Origin: Pseudomonadota bacterium
GTDB taxonomy: Bacteria; Pseudomonadota; Alphaproteobacteria; Sphingomonadales; Sphingomonadaceae
Length of the DNA: 64,000 nt
Assembly: GCA_023423655.1 (NCBI GenBank)
Contig: JAFAFE010000006.1
Span: 186,001-250,000, forward strand
Direction of reading: 5' to 3'
The notes below the pieces were generated by a model. That model did not search any database. It was not told the DNA's origin and worked only from the letters and a program-made list of their open reading frames with translations. The number at the start of each line of letters is the position of its first letter. Position 1 is the stretch's first letter. Made by a program: the position numbers and the translations under genes. Positions 33,314 to 42,139 of the stretch are shown piece after piece.

Positions 33314-35218
33314 TTATGCCGCTTGCTCTTTGTCGGCGTCCACCTTGACCAGCAGCGCATCGACCTGAACCTGTTCGCCCTCCTGCGCATTAAGTTCGGC
33401 GACCACCCCGTCAAAGGGCGCGACAAGGCTATGCTCCATCTTCATCGCTTCCAATGTGAGCAATTTCTGGCCCTTGGCGACCTTGTCACCGGCGGCGACC
33501 GCGACGGCGATGATCTTACCGGGCATGGGCGAGAGGATTGTGCCATCGCTCCCTGCCCCGCCAATGATTCCGCGCGGCTGATAGACACGGAAAGCGCGAT
33601 AATCGCCGCCATATTTCATGACCAGCGGGTTTTTGCCCCAATCCTTGAATTTGCGCTTGGGCTTTTTGGTAAGGTCCACCGCGTGAACATCGCCCTGATC
33701 GTCGATGAGATGCAATTCCGCACGGCGCGCGCCGTTCATGCGGAAGCCGCGCGAATCGCGCCAAGGCCGCCCCGCTTTCTTCTTGGGAAATAGTTTCAAC
33801 TCGTCCGCTGCATGGGCAGCCATATCGGCAAGCGGCAGCTTGGCGGTGAGGAGGTCATCGGCGTGCCGGTCGATAAAACCGGTGTCGATTTCGGCCTTGC
33901 GGAATTCCTTCATCTTGAGCGCGCGCGCGACGAAACCGAGATTGGTCGCGACCGGCCAGATCATCGTGCGCTCGCACACTTCGGCCAACGCGTCGATCGC
34001 CTCCCACCGCTCTTCGGCATGGACAATAATCTTGCCAAGCATCGGGTCATAAAAAGGCGTGACCTCATCGCCCCAATTGACGCCCATATCATAGCGCGGG
34101 TCGAGGCCGGGCCGTGCGCGCGGCAGTTTGAACATGTCTAGCTTTCCGATGGAGGGCAGAAAGCCCTTGGACGGGTCTTCGGCATAAAGCCGCGCTTCAA
34201 TCGCATGGCCGTTGATCGCGAGTTCATCCTGACGTTTGGGGAGCGGCTCTCCCGACGCCACGCGCAGTTGCCATTCGACCAAATCCTGTCCGGTAATTTC
34301 CTCGGTCACCGGATGTTCGACCTGAAGCCGCGTGTTCATTTCCATGAACCAGATGCGATCGGCCTTGAGGCCTTCGCTCGCGTCCGCGATAAATTCGATT
34401 GTGCCCGCGCCGACATAGTTGGCCGCCTTGGCCGCATTGACCGCCGCTTCGCATACGGCCGCGCGTGTTTCTTCGCTCATGCCGGGCGCGGGGGCTTCTT
34501 CGATGACCTTCTGGTGGCGGCGCTGAAGCGAGCAGTCGCGCTCGAACAGATGGACGATATTGCCGTGACTGTCGCCAAACACCTGCACCTCGATATGACG
34601 CGGCGAAAGGATATATTTTTCGATAAGAACCACATCATTGCCGAACGAGGCCGCCGCCTCGCGCTGGCAGGACAAAAGCGCGTCGGCAAAATCTTGCGCC
34701 CGGTCGACCTTGCGCATCCCTTTGCCGCCGCCCCCCGCAACCGCCTTGATCAGCACCGGATAGCCGATGGCGTCCGCTTCGGCTTGTAAGCGCGCGCCCG
34801 ACTGGTCTTCGCCCAAATAGCCGGGGGTTACCGGAACGCCAGCGTCGGCCATTAATTGCTTGGCCGCATCCTTAAGCCCCATCGCGATGATGCTCTCCGG
34901 CTCCGGCCCGACCCAGACGAGGCCTGCATCTTTGACAGCCCTTGCAAATTCCGCATTTTCCGACAGGAAACCATAGCCGGGGTGAATTGCTTGCGCGCCG
35001 CTTTGTTTGGCCGCTGCAATAATCTTGTCGCCAACCAGATAGGATTCGCGCGCAGGGGAAGGCCCGATATGCACCGCCTCATCCGCCGTGCGGACATGGA
35101 GCGCATTCGCATCGGCATCCGAATAGACCGCAATCGTGCGGATACCCAGCTTGCGCGCGGTCCGGATAATCCGGCACGCAATTTCGCCGCGATTGGCAAT
35201 GAGGAGGGATTTGATCAT
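33314..35218 (-). CDS. mccA: Methylcrotonyl-CoA carboxylase, biotin-containing alpha subunit
   Basis: About 634 residues from ATG 35218 (MIKSLLIANRGEIACRIIRT). It combines a biotin carboxylase (ATP-grasp: AGGGGKGMRKVDRAQDFADA, MNTRLQVEHPVTEEITGQDL) and a C-terminal biotinyl domain with the biotinylation site EAMKMEHSLVAPFDGVV. With MccB it carboxylates 3-methylcrotonyl-CoA in leucine degradation. Other acyl-CoA carboxylases share this architecture, but mccB and isovaleryl-CoA dehydrogenase nearby favour this role. The two subunit genes are separated by about 1.5 kb of unrelated genes. Confidence 0.9.
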   Translation of the reverse strand: MIKSLLIANRGEIACRIIRTARKLGIRTIAVYSDADANALHVRTADEAVHIGPSPARESYLVGDKIIAAAKQSGAQAIHPGYGFLSENAEFARAVKDAGLVWVGPEPESIIAMGLKDAAKQLMADAGVPVTPGYLGEDQSGARLQAEADAIGYPVLIKAVAGGGGKGMRKVDRAQDFADALLSCQREAAASFGNDVVLIEKYILSPRHIEVQVFGDSHGNIVHLFERDCSLQRRHQKVIEEAPAPGMSEETRAAVCEAAVNAAKAANYVGAGTIEFIADASEGLKADRIWFMEMNTRLQVEHPVTEEITGQDLVEWQLRVASGEPLPKRQDELAINGHAIEARLYAEDPSKGFLPSIGKLDMFKLPRARPGLDPRYDMGVNWGDEVTPFYDPMLGKIIVHAEERWEAIDALAEVCERTMIWPVATNLGFVARALKMKEFRKAEIDTGFIDRHADDLLTAKLPLADMAAHAADELKLFPKKKAGRPWRDSRGFRMNGARRAELHLIDDQGDVHAVDLTKKPKRKFKDWGKNPLVMKYGGDYRAFRVYQPRGIIGGAGSDGTILSPMPGKIIAVAVAAGDKVAKGQKLLTLEAMKMEHSLVAPFDGVVAELNAQEGEQVQVDALLVKVDADKEQAA

Positions 35219-35305
35219 GGCATCCTGCTCGTTTGTATTTTTGCGCATCTTGTCGAAGGGACTGCGCCTATGCCCCTCCCATAGCGTGCAACAGGACAGA
35301 GCGCA

Positions 35306-35641
35306 CTAGCTTCCTGTGATTGCAGCGCGCGGTCCTGCAAAAATTATTGCCGCACCCAAAAGACATACCGCCCCGCCTATCATATCCCAGCGATCCGGCA
35401 TCTGCCCTTCAACCGCCCAGCCCCATAGAATGGCCGAGACAATGTAGATACCGCCATAGGCTGCAAAAGCACGCCCCGCATGGCCGGTATCGACTTGCGC
35501 AAGCAGCCATCCGAAGGTCGCGAGCGCAACCATTCCGGGGACCAGCCACCATATCGGCTTGTCGAGTTTCCACCATGCCCAAAAGGCAAAGCAGCCCGCA
35601 ATTTCGGCAATGGCTGCAAGGATATAAAAGAGAAAGCTCAC
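35306..35641 (-). CDS. YnfA family membrane protein
   Basis: With the GTG at 35641 it is 111 residues and has four helices: FLFYILAAIAEIAGCFAFWA, PIWWLVPGMVALATFGWLLA, AYGGIYIVSAILWGWAVEG and DMIGGAVCLLGAAIIFAG. These are the conserved blocks of the YnfA/UPF0060 family, small transport-like proteins of the DMT type with no proven substrate. A frame extending to 35710 overlaps the preceding gene's end and is not needed. Confidence 0.85.
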   Translation of the reverse strand: MSFLFYILAAIAEIAGCFAFWAWWKLDKPIWWLVPGMVALATFGWLLAQVDTGHAGRAFAAYGGIYIVSAILWGWAVEGQMPDRWDMIGGAVCLLGAAIIFAGPRAAITGS

Positions 35642-35660
35642 ACTTGGTCTCGCATGGGTT

Positions 35661-36134
35661 TTAGTCTGCGGGGCAATTTGTCTTGCGCTGTGTCCATTGG
35701 ATGGACGCAATTTTCCACGCCCCGTTTTCGCGCACCAGACCGATATGGTTGGTGCCGCAATGCGACAGCTTGCCGTTCACCGTGAAGATATAAGGCGCGA
35801 GCACCGTGGCGATATTGCCATCGACTTCAATCGCGGGGCGACCGAGGAATTTTTCCTCCAACTGCTCGACCCCGGGTTTGATCGAGGCGGCAAAGTCGGC
35901 CAACGCGAGCGATTTGACGGTCGCTTGGGTACCATCCTCCACCACCGCAATCGCGCGCCCGTCGGGACGCAGTTCAGCAAGGATAGCCGCAGCATTGCGC
36001 GCCTTCAACCCTGCAAACATGCGCTCCACTGGCGCAAGAACAGCGGCCTCATCGGACGATGGCGGCGGCAGTGGGATAGCAGGAGGGAGCGTTGCGGATT
36101 GAAGCGTTAGGGTAAGAAAAAAAGGAAAGGTCAT
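35661..36134 (-). CDS. Secreted NTF2-like (SnoaL/DUF4440-type) protein
   Basis: 157 residues: a signal sequence (TFPFFLTLTLQSATLPPAIP), then an NTF2-like cone fold (VERMFAGLKARNAAAILAEL near the start; the ending HIGLVRENGAWKIASIQWTQ is typical). The family binds small ligands or acts as isomerases; the role here is unknown. Its start lies 10 bp from the DUF559 cassette, so the insertion may have separated it from its original promoter or operon. Confidence 0.7.
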   Translation of the reverse strand: MTFPFFLTLTLQSATLPPAIPLPPPSSDEAAVLAPVERMFAGLKARNAAAILAELRPDGRAIAVVEDGTQATVKSLALADFAASIKPGVEQLEEKFLGRPAIEVDGNIATVLAPYIFTVNGKLSHCGTNHIGLVRENGAWKIASIQWTQRKTNCPAD

Positions 36135-36143
36135 GAAAATTCC

Positions 36144-36578
36144 TTAAAACTCCTCCCCGAGCTTGTCTCGGGGAGGGGGACCGCCCTGCGCAGCAGGGTG
36201 GTGGAGGGGCAAACGCGCAACCGCCGCACGAAACACAGCATCGGCTACGCGCTCAACATCCTTCAATATGTCCGCTGCGGCAATGCGGAGGGTTTCAATA
36301 TTGTTTTCGTTAAACCAATTGTCCCGCGCTACATCCATATCCGGGCGGTCACCAAGATCATGCGCCATACCATCAACCTCCACCGCAAGCCGCGCATCAT
36401 TACAATAGAAATCGAGTATATACGGACCGGAAGGATGTTGCCGCCTGAATTTCAGGCCATTCGGTCGTTGCCGAAGCTGCCTCCAGAGCATAACTTCCGG
36501 AAGCGTCATGTCTTTACGCAAACGCCGCGATTTGGGGACAGTGATGGCATAGGCTTTAGGGGCGATATTTTTCAGCAT
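36144..36578 (-). CDS. DUF559 (Vsr-like fold) endonuclease-domain protein
   Basis: 144 residues. The family core is visible: KSRRLRKDMTLPEVMLWRQL, GLKFRRQHPSGPYILDFYCN and DARLAVEVDGMAHD, where D and ExD resemble PD-(D/E)XK nuclease residues, then DNWFNENNIETLRIAAADIL. The last 20 or so codons (LPLHHPAAQGGPPPRDKLGE) are encoded by the left inverted repeat itself. The gene is thus wholly inside a unit bounded by inverted repeats at 36151-36210 and 36615-36668. DUF559 proteins are widespread and uncharacterised; the fold suggests cleavage or binding of DNA. No methylase or other partner is adjacent. Confidence 0.88.
   Translation of the reverse strand: MLKNIAPKAYAITVPKSRRLRKDMTLPEVMLWRQLRQRPNGLKFRRQHPSGPYILDFYCNDARLAVEVDGMAHDLGDRPDMDVARDNWFNENNIETLRIAAADILKDVERVADAVFRAAVARLPLHHPAAQGGPPPRDKLGEEF
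36151..36210. repeat. Left inverted repeat of the DUF559 cassette
   Basis: 60 bp starting TCCTCCCCGAGCTTGTCTCG and ending GTGGTGGAGGGGC; the inner part CCGCCCTGCGCAGCAGGGTGG is itself a palindrome. It is the reverse complement of 36615-36668 apart from a 6-base expansion in that inner hairpin. Confidence 0.9.
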
Positions 36579-36614
36579 GATGCCGCATCATCTGGTATAA
36601 GGCGCTTACGCGCC

Positions 36615-36668
36615 GCCCCTCCACCATGCTGCGCATGGTCCCCCTCCCCGAGACAAGCTCGGGGAGGA
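36615..36668. repeat. Right inverted repeat of the DUF559 cassette
   Basis: 54 bp, GCCCCTCCACCATGCTGCGC through GAGACAAGCTCGGGGAGGA. The inner palindrome ACCATGCGCAGCATGGT replaces the longer one of the left copy, with pairing preserved. It lies 36 bp ahead of the DUF559 start codon and 19 bp after the mccB stop. Confidence 0.9.
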
Positions 36669-36687
36669 TTTTGGGAAAAGTCTCCCC

Positions 36688-38334
36688 TCACATCCTGAAC
36701 ACCCCGAACGCAGGCCGTTCTTCCACCGGCGCATTCAGCGCCGCCGCAAATGCCAGCCCCAGCACATCGCGTGTCTGTGCCGGGTCGATTATTCCATCGT
36801 CCCACAATCTTGCGGTTGCGTGATAGGGATTGCCTTCATCTTCATATTTCTGGCGGATCGGGTTTTTGAAGGCTTCGGCTTGTTCTGGCGTCCAATTGTC
36901 CGCATCGCGGTGGACGGTCGCCAAAACGCTGGCCGCTTGCTCGCCGCCCATCACGGAGATGCGGCTATTGGGCCAAGTGAAGAGGAAGCGCGGCGAATAG
37001 GCACGGCCGCACATGCCATAATTGCCCGCGCCAAAGCTGCCGCCGATGAGGACGGTAATTTTGGGAACCGTCGCGGTCGCTACCGCCGTCACCAGCTTTG
37101 CGCCATGTTTGGCGATTCCTTCCGCTTCATATTTGCCGCCGACCATGAAGCCGGAGATATTTTGCAGGAACAGCAAGGGTATCCGCCGCTGGCACGCCAG
37201 TTCGATGAAATGTGCGCCTTTTTGTGCGCTTTCCGAAAATAACACACCATTATTGGCGAGGATGGCGACCGGTATCCCCCAGATATGCGCAAAACCGCAC
37301 ACCAACGTCGTGCCGTACAGCGCTTTGAATTCATGGAATTCGCTGCCATCGACAAGGCGCGCAATGACTTCATGCACGTCATAAGGCGCGCGCACATCGT
37401 CGGGGATGAGGCCGTATAATTCCTTGGGGTCATATTTGGGCGCGCGCGGCTCTTTAAGGCCCGCAGGGTCAAGGCTGGTCGTCACATTATCATGCGCGCC
37501 CGCTATCGCCCCTGCCCCGAAGGGTGTCGGCAAATGCGAGACGATGTCGCGCACAATGGTGAGCGCATGTTCGTCATTTTCCGCGAGATGATCGACAACG
37601 CCGGATTTGCGCGCGTGCAAATCGCCGCCGCCCAGATCTTCGGCGCTGATTTCCTCGCCCGTTGCGGCTTTCACCAGCGGCGGCCCGGCCAGAAAGATCG
37701 TGCCTTGATTGCGCACAATCACGGTTTCGTCGGACATGGCGGGGACATAAGCGCCGCCCGCGGTGCAGCTTCCCATCACACAGGCGATTTGCGGGATGCC
37801 CTTGGCCGACATATTGGCCTGATTGTAAAAAATCCGCCCGAAATGATCGCGGTCGGGAAAGACTTCGGCCTGATGCGGCAGGTTCGCACCGCCGGAATCG
37901 ACCAGATAGATGCACGGCAAGCGGTTCGCTTCGGCAATTTCCTGCGCGCGCAAATGTTTCTTGACCGTCATCGGATAATAAGTGCCGCCTTTGACCGTCG
38001 CGTCATTGGCGACAATCATGCACTGGCGGCCCGATACGCGCCCGATCGCGGCAATCATCCCCGCGCCCGGCACTTCGCCATCATAAAGGTCGCCCGCCGC
38101 AAGCTGGCCGATTTCAAGCAAAGGCGAGCCGGGGTCGAGCAGGCGTTCGACGCGCTCGCGGGGCAATAATTTGCCGCGACTCACATGGCGTTCCCGCGAT
38201 TTTTCATTGCCGCCGAGCGCCGCTGCCCCGACGCGCGCATAAAGCTCGTCGCGCAAAGCCAGATTATGCGCATAATTGGCTTTATAGCCGTCACTATCGC
38301 GGTCGATTTTCGTTTCAATAACAGGCGCGCTCAC
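36688..38334 (-). CDS. mccB: Methylcrotonyl-CoA carboxylase, carboxyltransferase beta subunit
   Basis: A 548-residue carboxyltransferase with two crotonase-like halves: N-terminal GRQCMIVANDATVKGGTYYP and YLVDSGGANLPHQAEVFPDR, C-terminal NISGFMVGGKYEAEGIAKHG and GGSFGAGNYGMCGRAYSPRF. It ends DVLGLAFAAALNAPVEERPA, typical of MccB. The start is GTG at 38334, with GAGGAG ten bases upstream. It works with MccA to make 3-methylglutaconyl-CoA. The DUF559 cassette is inserted immediately after its stop. Confidence 0.94.
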   Translation of the reverse strand: MSAPVIETKIDRDSDGYKANYAHNLALRDELYARVGAAALGGNEKSRERHVSRGKLLPRERVERLLDPGSPLLEIGQLAAGDLYDGEVPGAGMIAAIGRVSGRQCMIVANDATVKGGTYYPMTVKKHLRAQEIAEANRLPCIYLVDSGGANLPHQAEVFPDRDHFGRIFYNQANMSAKGIPQIACVMGSCTAGGAYVPAMSDETVIVRNQGTIFLAGPPLVKAATGEEISAEDLGGGDLHARKSGVVDHLAENDEHALTIVRDIVSHLPTPFGAGAIAGAHDNVTTSLDPAGLKEPRAPKYDPKELYGLIPDDVRAPYDVHEVIARLVDGSEFHEFKALYGTTLVCGFAHIWGIPVAILANNGVLFSESAQKGAHFIELACQRRIPLLFLQNISGFMVGGKYEAEGIAKHGAKLVTAVATATVPKITVLIGGSFGAGNYGMCGRAYSPRFLFTWPNSRISVMGGEQAASVLATVHRDADNWTPEQAEAFKNPIRQKYEDEGNPYHATARLWDDGIIDPAQTRDVLGLAFAAALNAPVEERPAFGVFRM

Positions 38335-38489
38335 GCTGATACTTCTCCTCTTGGGTCGTGGCTCTTGCCTAGCCGTTTCGATGGCCGATGAAAAGGATGC
38401 GTGGACGCGCGGCGTAAGGGAAATTTGCGAGCCATCAAGGAAGGGCCTATATCCCCCGCTTCAAAATTTGATGTGAAGGAGTCGCTCCC

Positions 38490-40583
38490 ATGGCCAACCG
38501 TACATTCATCGCGCTACTCGCCGCCGCTACTGCGCTCGCAGGGCCGATGGCCTGCAAGCCCCCGACCGATGGCAAGACCGTAGCCGGCAAGGAGATGACC
38601 GGCACCGAGATCGGGCTTGACCTTGCTGCGATGGACAAGAGCGTGAAGCCGGGCGATGATTTTTACGGCTATGCCAATGGCAACTGGCAGAAAAATACCG
38701 AAATTCCGGCGGACCGCTCGAATGTCGGCTCTTTCTACACCGCGACGCTCGCGACCGAAAAGCAGAATGATGAATTGCTCAAAACCATCCTTGCGGCAAA
38801 ACCGGCGGCGGACACCAATGAGGGCCGCATCGCCAACTATTATAATGCCTATCTTGATACCGCCGCGATTGATGCGGCGGGCATGAAGCCGATCGAAGCC
38901 GACCTTGCGCGCTTTGCCGCGATTAGTGATGTCGCGGGCCTCTCCGATGTGCTGGGGAGCCAGATCCGTGCCGATGTGGACCCGCTCAATGCGACCAATT
39001 TTTACACCGAAAATCTGTTCGGCCTGTTCGTAACCCAAGGGCTTGCGACGCCGGGCGAAGTCTTGCCTTATATCCTGCAAGGCGGCACCGGCCTTCCCGA
39101 ACGCGAATATTTCCTGTCGGGCGATGCCAAGATGGCCGGCATCCGCACTGCCTATAAAGCCTATATCGCCAAGCTGTTGACCGATGCGGGGATTGCCGAC
39201 GCGGACGCCAAAGCTACGCGTATTTATGATCTGGAAATGAAAATCGCGACGGCGCAGCAGCCGCGCGAAGATAGCGAAGATTTCGGCAAATCGGCGGATG
39301 TGTGGACGCGCGCGGACTTTGACACCAAAGCCCCCGGCATCGACTGGACGCGCTTTTTCAACGCCTCGCAATTGGGTGCGCAGCAAAAATTTGCCGCCTA
39401 TCACCCCAAAGCCATTACCGCTTTGTCCGCGCTGGTTAAGTCCGAGCCATTGGAGGCGTGGAAGGATTGGCTCACCTTCCACCAGATCAATACCAATACC
39501 GCCGTGCTGCCGACCAAACTTGATGCGGACCATTTCGCTTTTTATGGCACCACCTTGAATGGCACCCCGCAACAGCGCAGCCGCGACAAGCGCGCGCTGG
39601 ACGCGGTCAATAATGATCTCGGCGATGCGATGGGCAAAGCCTATACCGACAAATATTTCCCCGCCGACGCCAAGGCCGAAGTGCAAGGCATGGTGACGAA
39701 CATCAAGGCCGCCTTTGCGGATCGGGTGAAGACCATCGACTGGCTCGCCCCCGCGACCCGCGACGAGGCTTTGAAGAAGGTCGAAACGATTGTCGTCGGT
39801 GTCGGCTATCCCGATAGCTGGCGCGATTATGCCAATGTGACGATTACGCCGGATAATCCTTATGCCAATAAGGGTGCGGCGCAGAAGGCGGAATATACGC
39901 ACCAGATTGCGAAGCTCGGCAAGCCGATGGACAAGGGCGAATGGTGGATGACGCCGCAAACGATCAATGCGGTCAATCTGCCGGTGCAAAATGCGCTGAA
40001 CTTCCCCGCCGCGATCCTCCAGCCGCCTTTCTTCAATCCGAAAGCCGATGCCGCCTATAATTATGGTGCGATCGGTGCGGTGATCGGCCATGAAATCAGC
40101 CATAGTTTCGACAATAATGGCGCGCTGTTTGATTCAACCGGCGCGCTCAAAAACTGGTGGACCAAGGAAGACCTTGCCCATTTTGAAGAGCAAGGCAATG
40201 CGCTCGCTGCGCAATATGATACTTACGAACCCTTCCCCGGCTTGCACGTCAACGGCAAGCTGACCTTGGGTGAAAATATCGCCGATGTGGCGGGCTTGCA
40301 GGCGGCCTATGATGCCTATCGCGCATCGCTAAAGGGCAAGGAAGCCCCCGTCATTGACGGCCTCACCGGCGACCAGCGTTTCTTCATTGCCTATGCGCAA
40401 ACCTGGGCGACCAAGATGCGCGAAGAGGCGCTACGCCAACGCATCGCCACCGACGGCCACGCGCCCGGCAATTACCGCGCGCTGACGGTGCGTAACTTGG
40501 ATGCTTGGTATAAAGCGTTCGATGTGAAGGAAGGCGACAAGCTTTACTTGGCACCCGATAAGCGCGTGAAGGTTTGGGGGTAA
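38490..40583 (+). CDS. M13 family zinc metallopeptidase (PepO/neprilysin-like)
   Basis: A 697-residue secreted peptidase. The N-terminus is a signal peptide ending at Cys (LAAATALAGPMAC), probably a lipoprotein. Peptidase_M13_N follows from about residue 50 (VKPGDDFYGYANGNWQKNTE). The catalytic HExxH is in IGHEISHSFDNNGALFD near residue 533, the third ligand Glu is in GENIADVAGLQAAYDAY, and the family N-A-[FY] motif area reads NLPVQNALNFPAAILQPPFF. The C-terminal VRNLDAWYKAFDVKEGDKLY and W closing are typical. It degrades peptides in the periplasm. GGAG nine bases before the ATG. Confidence 0.95.
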   Translation: MANRTFIALLAAATALAGPMACKPPTDGKTVAGKEMTGTEIGLDLAAMDKSVKPGDDFYGYANGNWQKNTEIPADRSNVGSFYTATLATEKQNDELLKTILAAKPAADTNEGRIANYYNAYLDTAAIDAAGMKPIEADLARFAAISDVAGLSDVLGSQIRADVDPLNATNFYTENLFGLFVTQGLATPGEVLPYILQGGTGLPEREYFLSGDAKMAGIRTAYKAYIAKLLTDAGIADADAKATRIYDLEMKIATAQQPREDSEDFGKSADVWTRADFDTKAPGIDWTRFFNASQLGAQQKFAAYHPKAITALSALVKSEPLEAWKDWLTFHQINTNTAVLPTKLDADHFAFYGTTLNGTPQQRSRDKRALDAVNNDLGDAMGKAYTDKYFPADAKAEVQGMVTNIKAAFADRVKTIDWLAPATRDEALKKVETIVVGVGYPDSWRDYANVTITPDNPYANKGAAQKAEYTHQIAKLGKPMDKGEWWMTPQTINAVNLPVQNALNFPAAILQPPFFNPKADAAYNYGAIGAVIGHEISHSFDNNGALFDSTGALKNWWTKEDLAHFEEQGNALAAQYDTYEPFPGLHVNGKLTLGENIADVAGLQAAYDAYRASLKGKEAPVIDGLTGDQRFFIAYAQTWATKMREEALRQRIATDGHAPGNYRALTVRNLDAWYKAFDVKEGDKLYLAPDKRVKVWG

Positions 40584-40630
40584 TTTCACCCCTCATATTG
40601 CCGCGAACAGAAATATTCTCCACCCGGCCT

Positions 40631-40735
40631 CGTCATTGCGAGGAGCGAAGCGACACGGCAGTCCAGTGTTGTGCAAAGCTGCTCTGGATTGGTTGACCTT
40701 CGGTCGCCTTCGGCCCCGCTACGCTCGCAATGACG
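40631..40735. repeat. Dispersed repeat, family E
   Basis: CGTCATTGCGAGGAGCGAAG at the left and CGCTACGCTCGCAATGACG at the right form an interrupted inverted repeat. It fills the space between the M13 peptidase stop and the ivd stop. This motif is a familiar intergenic repeat type in proteobacteria. Confidence 0.8.
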
Positions 40736-40759
40736 TAATCGGGGGATTATTATGTGGCG

Positions 40760-41923
40760 TTAACCCGCCCCGCCAACCAACTCGCGTCCAATCAGCATCC
40801 GGCGGATTTCATTCGTGCCTGCGCCGATGTCGAGCAATTTGGCGTCGCGCATATAGCGTTCGACCGGCCAATCCTTGGTATAGCCTGCGCCGCCCAAGGC
40901 TTGCACGGCTTCATTGGCGACTTTCACCGCATTTTCGGATGCCAGCAAAATCGCCCCCGCCGCGTCAAACCGCGTGGTCTGGCCTGCGTCGCACGCCTTT
41001 GCCACTTGATAGACATAAGCGCGTGCCGAATTCAGCGCGACATACATATCCGCGACCTTGGCCTGCATAAGCTGGAAGCTGCCAATCGGTTTACCGAATT
41101 GCTGACGTTCGCGGACATAGGGGATGACGGTGTCGAGGCAGGCCTGCATGATGCCAAGCTGGATGCCCGAGAGGACGACGCGCTCATAATCCAACCCGCT
41201 CATCAACACGCCGACGCCGCCATTCATCGGCCCCATGACATTGTCTTCCGGCACTTCGCAGTCATTGAACACCAGTTCCGCCGTGGGGCTGCCGCGCATC
41301 CCGACCTTGTCGATCTTCTGGCCGATCGAAAAACCCGGCATATCCTTTTCGATGAGGAAAGCGGTAATGCCGCGCGAGCCTTCGCCGGTTTTGGCATAGA
41401 CGACCAAAGTATCGGCATAGGGCGCGTTGGTGATCCAGAATTTGGTGCCGTTGAGGATGAAACGGTCGCCCTTCTGGTCGGCGCGCAATTTCATCGAAAC
41501 CACGTCCGATCCTGCACCCGCTTCCGACATGGCAAGGCTCCCGACATGTTCTCCCGAAATCAGCTTGGGCAGATATTTGGCTTTTTGTTCGGCATTGCCC
41601 CAGCGGCGGATTTGATTGACGCACAGGTTGGAGTGCGCGCCATAGCTTAGGCCGATGGAGGCCGACACGCGGCTCACTTCTTCGCACGCAATGACATGTT
41701 CCAGATAGCCAAGGCCGAGGCCGCCAAATTCTTCCTCGACCGTAATGCCATGCAGGCCAAGATCGCCCATCGCGGTCCATAATTCATCGCGCGGGAACCA
41801 GTCGTCGGCGTCAATCTTGGCCGCCAGCGGCCCGATCTTGTCTGCGGAAAATTTGGCAGTCGTGTCGCGGATCGCGTCAGCCATTTCGCCTAAAGCAAAA
41901 TCAAGAGCGGGGGCGGTCGTCAT
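40760..41923 (-). CDS. ivd: Isovaleryl-CoA dehydrogenase
   Basis: About 387 residues from ATG 41923 (MTTAPALDFALGEMADAIRD; GGATG nine bases upstream). An acyl-CoA dehydrogenase with FAD: GSLAMSEAGAGSDVVSMKLR, FWITNAPYADTLVVYAKT, and the base Glu region GLDYERVVLSGIQLG that places the catalytic Glu where isovaleryl-CoA dehydrogenases have it. The C-terminal GTNEIRRMLIGRELVG is typical. It oxidises isovaleryl-CoA to 3-methylcrotonyl-CoA, the substrate of MccAB nearby. Confidence 0.92.
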   Translation of the reverse strand: MTTAPALDFALGEMADAIRDTTAKFSADKIGPLAAKIDADDWFPRDELWTAMGDLGLHGITVEEEFGGLGLGYLEHVIACEEVSRVSASIGLSYGAHSNLCVNQIRRWGNAEQKAKYLPKLISGEHVGSLAMSEAGAGSDVVSMKLRADQKGDRFILNGTKFWITNAPYADTLVVYAKTGEGSRGITAFLIEKDMPGFSIGQKIDKVGMRGSPTAELVFNDCEVPEDNVMGPMNGGVGVLMSGLDYERVVLSGIQLGIMQACLDTVIPYVRERQQFGKPIGSFQLMQAKVADMYVALNSARAYVYQVAKACDAGQTTRFDAAGAILLASENAVKVANEAVQALGGAGYTKDWPVERYMRDAKLLDIGAGTNEIRRMLIGRELVGGAG

Positions 41924-42033
41924 GGCAAGCATCCTCATGCTGATTGTAATATTATTACTCACTTAGCAGAAGAGGAGGGAATTGCGGAAGGGGGGAATTA
42001 TCGGTAGGGCGGATGGGCTATTTGATAAACTAT

Positions 42034-42120
42034 CGTCATTCCCGCGAAGGCGGGAATCCATCTCCGTCCCTGTAAATTCCGATGTCAGGAGATGGATGCC
42101 CGATCAAGTCGGGCATGACG
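42034..42120. repeat. Dispersed inverted repeat, family A (copy 2)
   Basis: CGTCATTCCCGCGAAGGCGG with GAATCCATCTCC, then about 30 bp, then AGGAGATGGATGCCCGATCA with AGTCGGGCATGACG. It lies in the divergent promoter region of ivd and the thiolase, ending 20 bp before the thiolase ATG. Confidence 0.85.
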
Positions 42121-42139
42121 AAATGCTGGAGACCTCCCC

